A stretch of DNA of 32,892 nucleotides, taken from IMG/VR virus record IMGVR_UViG_3300029882_000073, positions 1 to 32,892 of that record; one strand, written 5' to 3'. Shown in pieces: positions 12,347 through 18,680 of this stretch. A program made the position numbers and the translations under genes. The notes under the pieces were generated by a model. It was not told where the DNA came from. It made no database searches and saw nothing but the letters and a program-made list of their open reading frames with translations. Every line of letters starts with the position of its first letter. Position 1 is the first letter of the stretch. Origin of the DNA: a virus.

Positions 12347-14116
12347 ATGGCCAACAACTGGTACGTAGGGTCCGTCGACTACGGCAACGTTGCGGCGTTC
12401 ACAGTTTCGCACGCCTACACGGTCGGCAATCTTATTCGCCAGTTGGCCACCCCCACTGTCGGCAACGAGCGAGTCTTTCGTTGCACGACGGCGGGTACGT
12501 CTGCAGGTACTGAACCGACGTGGAATCTAACCGCGGGCAGCACGACCACGTCTGGCGGCGCCACTTTCACCGAGGTGACCGGTCAACAGACCTTTCAGTC
12601 CCCCGGCGCGTGGGCAGCTCCTCACAAGCTGATCAACAACGCGATGCAGTCCGGATGGGCTGCCGAGGGCGACACGATTTACGTCGCCAAGAACCACGCG
12701 GAGTCGTCAGCCAACCAGATCAAGTTCCAGATGTCCGGCAGCAATTGGTTGCTGAACCAGGTCATCTGCGTCGACAACACAGGCACTGGCGATGTGCCGC
12801 CGCTCGCGAAAGACTGGTTTCCCCAGCCGGGCACGCAGAACACCAACCTCGGCGCCTCGGTCACAATGACTGCGTCCGGCAACAATGCCATCGCGTTCAA
12901 CGACCCCAGCAACAACGTCCAGATGTACTGGTGGGGGATCTCGTTCATCTCGGCCCACCAGATGCAGTCCAGCTCCAACGGCATGGAGCTGTACGACAAC
13001 TGTTATTTCGGGATGCTGGCCGGTTCCGATGCCAACAAGATGGGCGGTCCATTCTCGTATTCCCACACCTGGAATAACTGCACGTTCAGCTTCGGCGACA
13101 CCACCTGCCACAACAGCTTTGGCGGAGGCATCGGCAGAGTCATCAATGCGCAGATGGCGTCGGGCACGTCGTTCCCGAGCCGGTTCTGGAACAACCCGGC
13201 AGCGGGTGAGTTTCACCTGATCGACTCGGACCTCTCGGGCTGGGGCTCGAACTACATCATCAACCAGTCGGGCGGAGCCGGATCGCAGTACCTAGAGAAT
13301 TGCAAGCTGGCCTCGAACGCCATTCCCTTCAGTGTGGCGGGTGATGACGGCAAGCAGGGCCCGCTGGTCTCGTCCTATCTCATTCGGTGCTCGTCGGCCA
13401 ACGATGACAACGTGCACGGCGTCACCCGCGCCGCGGGCAACCTGCTGTCCTCCCGCACACTAGTTCGCACCGGCGGTGCCGCTGATGACACTGGTGCCTT
13501 TGGACACACCGTCAATACGTTCGCCAACCCGAACAACAGCCAGGTCACGTCATTCTATTTTCCGTTCGAGTGCTTTCCTCTTGCGTCGTGGAACAACAAG
13601 ACCACCTCGGCGCTGAACGTGACGTTGTATGGCGTCTCTGGCGCCTCGGCGATGCCGACGAACGCTTCCGTGTGGATGAACGTCACCTATCCAGGATCGT
13701 CTGCGGCACCCCTTGGCAGTGTCATGTCCACGCGCACTGCGATCTCCGCGACGACGGGTACGGCGCTCACGGCCGACACCAGCGCATGGGATAGCAAAGC
13801 GCCGCAGCGCGCCAACTCGACGGCCGTCACCCTCGGCCAGGTCATGGCAGTGTCGACCAACTCCGGCCGACTTTTCATCTGTACGACTGCCGGCACCACT
13901 GCATCTTCGGTTCCTGGTGGTTATGCCAGTGCCGTCGACGGCGGCTCGGTAACGGATGGAACGGCAGTATTCCAGGCGATGTGGCGCTTCAAGATTACGG
14001 CGTCACTGACATCGCCGCAACAGGCGCTTGCCGGTCCAGTCGAAGTGCAACCCTTCGTGCAGACCGGGTCAACCTCCGTGACGACGCTCTTTGATCCTTC
14101 ACCCACACTAAGTTAG
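12347..14116 (+). CDS. Fibre-like protein with two copies of a receptor-type module
   Basis: A 589-residue, Asn/Ser/Thr/Gly-rich protein of beta character. A module with RVFRCTTAGTSAGTEPTWN (about residues 17-78) recurs in diverged form as RLFICTTAGTTASSVPGGYA (about 475-548). This type of short module, with an 'R.C.TAG.S...EP.W' pattern, is frequent in fibres and surface-binding enzymes. The middle (residues 120-420) resembles a right-handed beta-helix, with alternating short strands and many Asn and Gly turns. No catalytic motif is evident. It lies in the block between connector and tail-completion genes, so attachment to head or neck is possible. Confidence 0.7.
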   Translation: MANNWYVGSVDYGNVAAFTVSHAYTVGNLIRQLATPTVGNERVFRCTTAGTSAGTEPTWNLTAGSTTTSGGATFTEVTGQQTFQSPGAWAAPHKLINNAMQSGWAAEGDTIYVAKNHAESSANQIKFQMSGSNWLLNQVICVDNTGTGDVPPLAKDWFPQPGTQNTNLGASVTMTASGNNAIAFNDPSNNVQMYWWGISFISAHQMQSSSNGMELYDNCYFGMLAGSDANKMGGPFSYSHTWNNCTFSFGDTTCHNSFGGGIGRVINAQMASGTSFPSRFWNNPAAGEFHLIDSDLSGWGSNYIINQSGGAGSQYLENCKLASNAIPFSVAGDDGKQGPLVSSYLIRCSSANDDNVHGVTRAAGNLLSSRTLVRTGGAADDTGAFGHTVNTFANPNNSQVTSFYFPFECFPLASWNNKTTSALNVTLYGVSGASAMPTNASVWMNVTYPGSSAAPLGSVMSTRTAISATTGTALTADTSAWDSKAPQRANSTAVTLGQVMAVSTNSGRLFICTTAGTTASSVPGGYASAVDGGSVTDGTAVFQAMWRFKITASLTSPQQALAGPVEVQPFVQTGSTSVTTLFDPSPTLS

Positions 14117-14123
14117 GCCCGCG

Positions 14124-14561
14124 ATGGCGATCTACGTCTACAACAGCACCACGGGCGCTCTTTCTTCGTGGTGCCCTGACGATACCGACCCGGTGGCGTC
14201 CAGCGATGTTCTGGCCGCCAACGGGCTCGTGTCGGTTTCTGGGTTGCCGGCACTCGGACCCACCGTTGGGTGGAATGCCGCGACCAAGACCACGGCAACA
14301 GTGACGGCACCTATTGCTCCGCAGCCGATCCTGACGAGCATGTGGATCATGCGGTTCACTGCGGCGGAGTTTCAGGCCATCAATGCGTCGACCGACCCGA
14401 CGGTGCAGCAGTTCATGTACGCGCTGAACCACACTCAACAGGTCGACTTGACGAATGCACAGATGATCGATGGCGCCAACTATATCGCCTCGATCAATTT
14501 GATCCAGTCAGCTCGACTCACCGCAATCATGGCCGTTCCCGCCAGCATCGATGGACCATAA
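14124..14561 (+). CDS. Small protein associated with fibre genes
   Basis: A 145-residue protein. The N-terminal half is beta-rich (MAIYVYNSTTGALSSWCPDD), the C-terminal half helical with MWIMRFTAAEFQAINASTDP, VQQFMYALNHTQQVDL and LIQSARLTAIMA. The helical part resembles small proteins often found next to phage fibre genes, with an 'F...E......S.D..V..F...L' pattern. It may be a fibre accessory or chaperone. It follows the large fibre-like gene by seven bases and precedes the next by two. The ribosome-binding sequence is weak, so translation may be coupled. Confidence 0.7.
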   Translation: MAIYVYNSTTGALSSWCPDDTDPVASSDVLAANGLVSVSGLPALGPTVGWNAATKTTATVTAPIAPQPILTSMWIMRFTAAEFQAINASTDPTVQQFMYALNHTQQVDLTNAQMIDGANYIASINLIQSARLTAIMAVPASIDGP

Positions 14562-14563
14562 AA

Positions 14564-15397
14564 ATGCCGGGCGGTTTTTCTCTCCATAACGACATTTGCA
14601 ACGGCCAGAACGTCGGCTCTGTTCTGACCACGTCGTTCGGTACCGTGGTTACCTCCAGCGCCACCGCCAACACCAAGGGCGCCTACACGCAATTGATTGC
14701 GGCGACAGCATCTGACGCCGCTTTCATGGAGGTCAGGATTTACGTCCAGAACTCTAACAGCCCAAACTTTGCGATCGACATCGCCGTCGGTGCGTCGGGG
14801 TCGGAAGTAGTTTTAGTTCCCAATCTTGTAACGCAAACGATCTTTGCTGGTTACAACTTGGTAGTCTGGGCGTTTCCAATTTCAATTCCGGCAGGCACGC
14901 GCATCGCCGCTCGCATGCAGGACAGCAGCGGTTCACAGACCGCCACTGTCTCCCTTAACCTGTTCGATGCTGGGTTCACCATGCCAGACGGATATTCTGG
15001 CGTCGATGCAATCGGCTTCACTGCTACCAGCACTGAAGGAACTTCACTCACCCCGAGCACGACCGTCGACACGATGGGCGCATACTCGCAACTGATCGCT
15101 GCCACCACGCGGGATTACGTTGGTATCTTCGGGGCTTTTGATTCCCAGCAGGGCAACAGCAAGGTTCAGTCCTACTTGGTCGATGTGGCCATCGGTGCGT
15201 CCGGCAGCGAGCAAATCATTATCCCTAAATTGTTCAACTATAACAGCGATAGCAACAACTGGATGTTCCAGTTTCCGTTTCATCCCATCCAGATCCCTGC
15301 CGGAACGCGCATCGCGGCGCGCTGCCAGACAAACGCAACTAGCGGATCGGGCAACCAGCGACCAATCGATCTGACACTGTATGGAGTCTACCTATGA
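14564..15397 (+). CDS. Fibre-like protein made of two duplicated domains
   Basis: A 277-residue protein. Residues 20-137 and 154-277 are clearly copies of one beta-rich domain: each has GAY(T/S)QLIAAT (39-48 and 172-181), V(A/D).A(V/I)GASGSE (near 75 and 209) and IPAGTRIAAR (108-117 and 244-253). I use the ATG at 14564, three bases after the previous stop, because the open frame further upstream is shadow of the neighbouring gene. The last base quartet ATGA overlaps the next gene. The 'IPAGTRIAAR' edge resembles sequences in capsid-decoration and fibre proteins. Probable role in virion surface binding, by inference. Confidence 0.75.
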   Translation: MPGGFSLHNDICNGQNVGSVLTTSFGTVVTSSATANTKGAYTQLIAATASDAAFMEVRIYVQNSNSPNFAIDIAVGASGSEVVLVPNLVTQTIFAGYNLVVWAFPISIPAGTRIAARMQDSSGSQTATVSLNLFDAGFTMPDGYSGVDAIGFTATSTEGTSLTPSTTVDTMGAYSQLIAATTRDYVGIFGAFDSQQGNSKVQSYLVDVAIGASGSEQIIIPKLFNYNSDSNNWMFQFPFHPIQIPAGTRIAARCQTNATSGSGNQRPIDLTLYGVYL

Positions 15398-15723
15398 CAT
15401 GGACACTCAGTGATTCAGGTACGACGTCGGCCTTGACGGTCGGCACCGAGACGGCGCTGGCCACTGACACTAACAACGGCACCTTCGTGCTTGAGGTTGA
15501 TACCAGCAATCTCGCGCTTGGCGACCTGCTCGAAGTCCGTGTCTACACCATCGCATTGAGCGGCGGCACCTTAACCCAGGCGTGGAAGGGTACTTACCAG
15601 CACGCCCAGATCAACAACCACAAGATCGCGCCTCCGGTCGCCAGCGACCAGAGCATCAAATGCACATTGAAGCAGGTGGCAGGTACCGGCCGAACCTTCG
15701 CTTGGAAGATGCTGAGAATTTAA
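15394..15723 (+). CDS. Small conserved-type beta protein of fibre block
   Basis: A 109-residue beta-rich protein beginning MTWTLSDSGTTSALTVGTET. It contains TFVLEVDTSNLALGDLLEVR, a WKGTYQHAQ motif and a C-terminus ending AGTGRTFAWKMLRI. I recall similar small proteins adjoining fibre genes in phages, but have no firm family name. Its ATG overlaps the preceding stop by four bases, so production is coupled to the duplicated-domain protein. A trimeric or Ig-like decoration subunit is possible. Confidence 0.75.
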   Translation: MTWTLSDSGTTSALTVGTETALATDTNNGTFVLEVDTSNLALGDLLEVRVYTIALSGGTLTQAWKGTYQHAQINNHKIAPPVASDQSIKCTLKQVAGTGRTFAWKMLRI

Positions 15724-15724
15724 T

Positions 15725-16915
15725 GTGCATCAGTATTATGGTTTACCCGCAGAACTCCCCGCCGCCACTGTAGCGTCGGCGACCACGCGCAGCTACGTCA
15801 TTCGCGGCGCGACGCCGCGGATCGTGACGGAGACAGGCTCGCGCACCTATGCCTCCGGATGGTCAGTTCTTACTGAGACAGAGACGGTCGTCAGTGGTGG
15901 AACGGTAGCGCTCGCCGGCCGATCCTTACTGATGCTGATCGGCAAAGCGCAGATCGCGGGACTGACCAGCCTGTCCGGTGCTACCAAGGCGAAAGTCAAA
16001 GGCAGTGCCGTCCTAACCGCTAAGGTGTTGATGGCGGCGCGCACGGCTGTAGCGGTCAAGGGCATAGCCCTATCTCATGGTGTCGTGTCGCTGGCTGGTC
16101 GCATCTCTTCTGCGATACATTCTACCGCAAACTATGGCGGACCGTCTGTCATTGCCCTTCTCGGCGCGATGGGCATCAAGATTCGTGCATCCGCTTCGCC
16201 TGTATCAAAAACTTCTCTCGCTGGATACTCAAAGGTTGCCAGCACAGGAAAATCATCCGCGTCGCTCAAGACTGGTCTCAGCGGGTCTACGACCTCGGTC
16301 ATCAAGACGCTGTCGGCTATGTCTGCTCACGTCGGACTATCTGGCGCGAGCCGGGCAGCCATCATGGCTCGGATCGTTCCACCAGGTGCTGTTGCGCTAA
16401 TCGGTCGCGCATTCGTTGCGGTTATGGCTCGAGCATTACCCAAGGCTACCGTTCCGCTCCAGGGGACGCTGACGTTGTCAGTGCAGGCCAAATCCAATCC
16501 ATCCTTCACTCAGAAGCTCTCCGGAGCCATGAAGGTGGCCCTGGCCTCGGGCGCCGGTATTATTTCTTCGGTACACCTATCAGGTGCAACGAAGATCAGA
16601 ACCATAAGCTCTTCGAGCATGTCTCGGATAGCTGGTCTGTTCGGATCCTCCACGATCGCAGTTCGATCTGTCTCTTCGGTAACAGCCAACGTCGCGCTCA
16701 GCGGCGTGTCTCGAGTCGTCACGTCGGGGCAGGGACTGATCGGCAGAGTCGTCTTCGTCGTCGCACTGACGGGGTCGACGAGCTTCGGGTTCATGTCGAG
16801 CGCAGCCCTCCAGGTGTTCGCACGATCGTCCCGTATCGCCGCAGCTCTCCTCGATTTCAGGAGCGCATCAGTCGCGGCAGAGAACAGGACTGCAGTAGCT
16901 CCCCCAAACAATTAG
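15725..16915 (+). CDS. Repeat protein built of fifteen 20-residue LxG units
   Basis: A 396-residue protein dominated by a 20-residue repeat. The Gly of an L-x-G motif falls at residues 65, 85, (105, degenerate), 125, 147, 167, 187, 207, 227, 247, 267, 287, 307, 327 and 350, so spacing is exactly 20 apart from slips of 22 and 23. The unit reads roughly V-x-L-S-G-A followed by a Lys/Arg or Ser-rich strand and a variable turn, with almost no acidic residues or aromatics. This looks like a beta-solenoid or fibre shaft. The start is uncertain: GTG at 15725 is used, since no in-frame ATG precedes the repeats, and it lies two bases after the previous stop. Residues 1-60 are a non-repeated head. Confidence 0.75.
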   Translation: MHQYYGLPAELPAATVASATTRSYVIRGATPRIVTETGSRTYASGWSVLTETETVVSGGTVALAGRSLLMLIGKAQIAGLTSLSGATKAKVKGSAVLTAKVLMAARTAVAVKGIALSHGVVSLAGRISSAIHSTANYGGPSVIALLGAMGIKIRASASPVSKTSLAGYSKVASTGKSSASLKTGLSGSTTSVIKTLSAMSAHVGLSGASRAAIMARIVPPGAVALIGRAFVAVMARALPKATVPLQGTLTLSVQAKSNPSFTQKLSGAMKVALASGAGIISSVHLSGATKIRTISSSSMSRIAGLFGSSTIAVRSVSSVTANVALSGVSRVVTSGQGLIGRVVFVVALTGSTSFGFMSSAALQVFARSSRIAAALLDFRSASVAAENRTAVAPPNN

Positions 16916-16923
16916 GATGATCT

Positions 16924-17202
16924 ATGTCGTTGCTGTGGCCGCCTAAAGATCCGGCGGAGACGCTGGACTATGATCTCGATTGGACCGCGCGTCTCGCTGG
17001 CGACACCATCGTGTCATCCGCTTGGACCATCCCAACCGGCTCAAATCTGTCCATCGTTTCCAACTCGTTCATCGCGTCTATCACCAAGGTATGGCTAACC
17101 GCCGGACTTCTTGGTCAGGTCTATACGCTTTCCAACGAGATCACCACGGCGGCCGGCGACACCATGATCGAAAGCGTGCAGATCCTTCTGCAGGCCAAGT
17201 AA
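16924..17202 (+). CDS. Fibre-tail adaptor-like Ig protein
   Basis: A 92-residue protein starting MSLLWPPKDPAETLDYDLDW, then WTARLAGDTIVSSAWTIPTG and a C-terminal beta pattern (VYTLSNEITTAAGDTMIESV). This is a compact Ig-like domain of the type I recall from small phage 'fibre-tail adaptor' proteins, whose shared pattern is D.DE.LDY..DW...L...D.I..S.W. It follows the repeat protein by eight bases and precedes the neck gene by a TAATG overlap. The placement fits an adaptor linking the fibre block to the neck. Confidence 0.75.
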   Translation: MSLLWPPKDPAETLDYDLDWTARLAGDTIVSSAWTIPTGSNLSIVSNSFIASITKVWLTAGLLGQVYTLSNEITTAAGDTMIESVQILLQAK

Positions 17203-17591
17203 TGGTGAACCTTCTTTATCCTCGGACGGTGGAGGTTCACCGTTTCAGATCAGTGGCCGGACCTGCAGACACTGCTATCGGTGGTCTCGGATATTCCGGT
17301 GCAGAGCAATCAACCAACCCCAGCGATGCCCAGGGCGAAATAGTCCTATTCACGGGGATCGCTGCGTCAATTCAGTCAGGCGACACCGGACGTAAGAAAG
17401 GCAAAGCCCTTCCTTCCGACGTCTTCTACGCGCCGACCTGGTACATCTTCATTCCTCCTACCGAGATCGCACAATACTCGATCAAGGATCGAGACATCAT
17501 CTTGGATGAAGAGGGATATCGATATGAGGTCGGGCAAAACTATTGGAGCATGGCCGGCTACAAGCTGAGCTGCATCCGGTTGGAGGCATAA
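17202..17591 (+). CDS. Head-closure or neck protein, tentative
   Basis: A 129-residue protein (ATG at 17202, sharing one base with the previous stop). It begins MVNLLYPRTVEVHRFRSVAG and has the beta-rich body VFYAPTWYIFIPPTEIAQYS followed by DRDIILDEEGYRYEVGQNYW, a pattern similar to small head-closure proteins (Stopper type) that are single beta-barrels with 'V..R.......G....I...D.....G..Y.V'. It lies directly before the tail terminator-like gene, as head-closure genes usually do. The assignment is by context and fold impression only. Confidence 0.65.
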   Translation: MVNLLYPRTVEVHRFRSVAGPADTAIGGLGYSGAEQSTNPSDAQGEIVLFTGIAASIQSGDTGRKKGKALPSDVFYAPTWYIFIPPTEIAQYSIKDRDIILDEEGYRYEVGQNYWSMAGYKLSCIRLEA

Positions 17592-17592
17592 C

Positions 17593-18471
17593 GTGGCGGA
17601 CATTTCGGACGTCACTGCGTATCTCCAAGCCACGGCAACTGCCGCAGTCTATCCAGATGGGATATCTGTTCCATCCGTCGCGGCTATGGACTGCAGGATC
17701 TACGAAGGATGGCCTGACGCGGCGCAGCTCGATCTCGATCTCGCCGGGAAGATGTTGTCCTTGTCAACTGGTCTTCCGGGCACTCGTCCAGGCGGTCCCG
17801 TAGCCAACGTGTCCATCTTCCCAATGATGGGCACTGGCATCGCCGTCTACCAAATCCTCGACGAGACATACGTGGTCACTCCGGTGAACTACGGAATGAG
17901 TCTATCCACCAACGGCAACACTCTTACCGTAACTGGACAGCCTAACGCGCAAGAATACCTGACGTTGGTCTGTGATGATCAATTCGCCTATTCGGCTAAT
18001 GGAGCGAGCACCGCAGCAATCTTGGCGACTCTCGCCAGCGCAGCGCAAGCAAACTATCCGAGTGCATCTTCAACTTCTAACACCATCACCATTCCAACCA
18101 CGCACGCATTCATCGTGCGCCAAGGCGGATACGGCGTTCTTGGCAAAGTGACTCATCGCCAACGTCATCCCGTGATGGTGAGTGTATGGGCGCCAACGCA
18201 AGCGGTGCGCTCGACTCTATCAAAGGCGATCGATGTCGCCATCAAGAACAGTAACAAAGTCACGATGCCTGATGGATCTCAGGCTCTCGTTATCTACAGC
18301 CGCACCAACATTTCTGATGACCAATCGTCTGCGACTGTCTACCGGCGCGACCTGATCTACATGGTCGAATATGCCACCGTCGAAACATTCCCCGGCGCCG
18401 TCATCACGACCGTTAATAACCCAATCACCGCGCAGGGCATCGGCAGCGCGATAGCCACAGCTTTAACATAA
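17593..18471 (+). CDS. Tail terminator or completion protein, tentative
   Basis: A 292-residue protein with a GTG start at 17593, one base after the previous stop; no nearer ATG gives a reasonable length. The C-terminal half has RQRHPVMVSVWAPTQAVRST, KVTMPDGSQALVIYSRTN and YRRDLIYMVEYATVE, a pattern typical of proteins that cap the tail tube in myoviruses. Residues about 95-185 look like an inserted beta-rich region with many Asn/Thr. Position just before the sheath gene supports a terminator role (hexameric ring at the head end of the tail). The family is not firmly named here. Confidence 0.75.
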   Translation: MADISDVTAYLQATATAAVYPDGISVPSVAAMDCRIYEGWPDAAQLDLDLAGKMLSLSTGLPGTRPGGPVANVSIFPMMGTGIAVYQILDETYVVTPVNYGMSLSTNGNTLTVTGQPNAQEYLTLVCDDQFAYSANGASTAAILATLASAAQANYPSASSTSNTITIPTTHAFIVRQGGYGVLGKVTHRQRHPVMVSVWAPTQAVRSTLSKAIDVAIKNSNKVTMPDGSQALVIYSRTNISDDQSSATVYRRDLIYMVEYATVETFPGAVITTVNNPITAQGIGSAIATALT

Positions 18472-18481
18472 GGCACATCAC

Positions 18482-18613
18482 ATGAACTACTTCCTCATTT
18501 GCGTTCATCCTTTCGGAAAGTACGAGAAGGGCACGATGATCACCGACGCTGCTGAAGTGGCGACGCTTCTGCTCGATCGCGAGCATCACTTCGTTCGGAT
18601 CACCTCCTTCTAA
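18482..18613 (+). CDS. 43-residue small protein, unknown
   Basis: A tiny gene with ATAAGGCACATCAC before its ATG and TAA at 18611-18613. The product (MNYFLICVHPFGKYEKGTMI ... DREHHFVRITSF) has a strand-turn-acidic helix-strand pattern. I recall similar short proteins with a 'F..Y..G..I.D...V..LL..EH...V' pattern encoded beside phage sheath genes. The frame is clean and codon use matches the neighbours. It sits between the tail terminator-like gene and the sheath terminator. No function assigned. Confidence 0.7.
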   Translation: MNYFLICVHPFGKYEKGTMITDAAEVATLLLDREHHFVRITSF

Positions 18614-18641
18614 TCCAGTTCCACTAATCAACCCTTTCCAG

Positions 18642-18667
18642 ACCCGCCCTTCGAGGCGGGTTTTTTT
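18642..18667 (+). terminator. Rho-independent terminator upstream of the sheath gene
   Basis: ACCCGCC (18642-18648) pairs with GGCGGGT (18655-18661) around CTTCGA, followed by seven T (18661-18667). The sheath gene's ribosome-binding GGAG starts just four bases after the T-run, so a transcript reading through carries a hairpin directly ahead of the sheath start. Confidence 0.92.
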
Positions 18668-18680
18668 ATTGGAGACGTAA

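Noticed and set aside
14270-14563. Upstream extension of the duplicated-domain fibre protein
   Set aside because: The open frame before 14564 is out-of-frame shadow of the preceding 145-residue gene, with His/Arg/Asp-rich composition.
15723-15773. 16-codon frame from ATG 15723 (MCISIMVYPQ...)
   Set aside because: Although TAATG overlaps the previous stop, it ends at once. It may still act as a coupling leader for the GTG at 15725, but I cannot support it as a gene.
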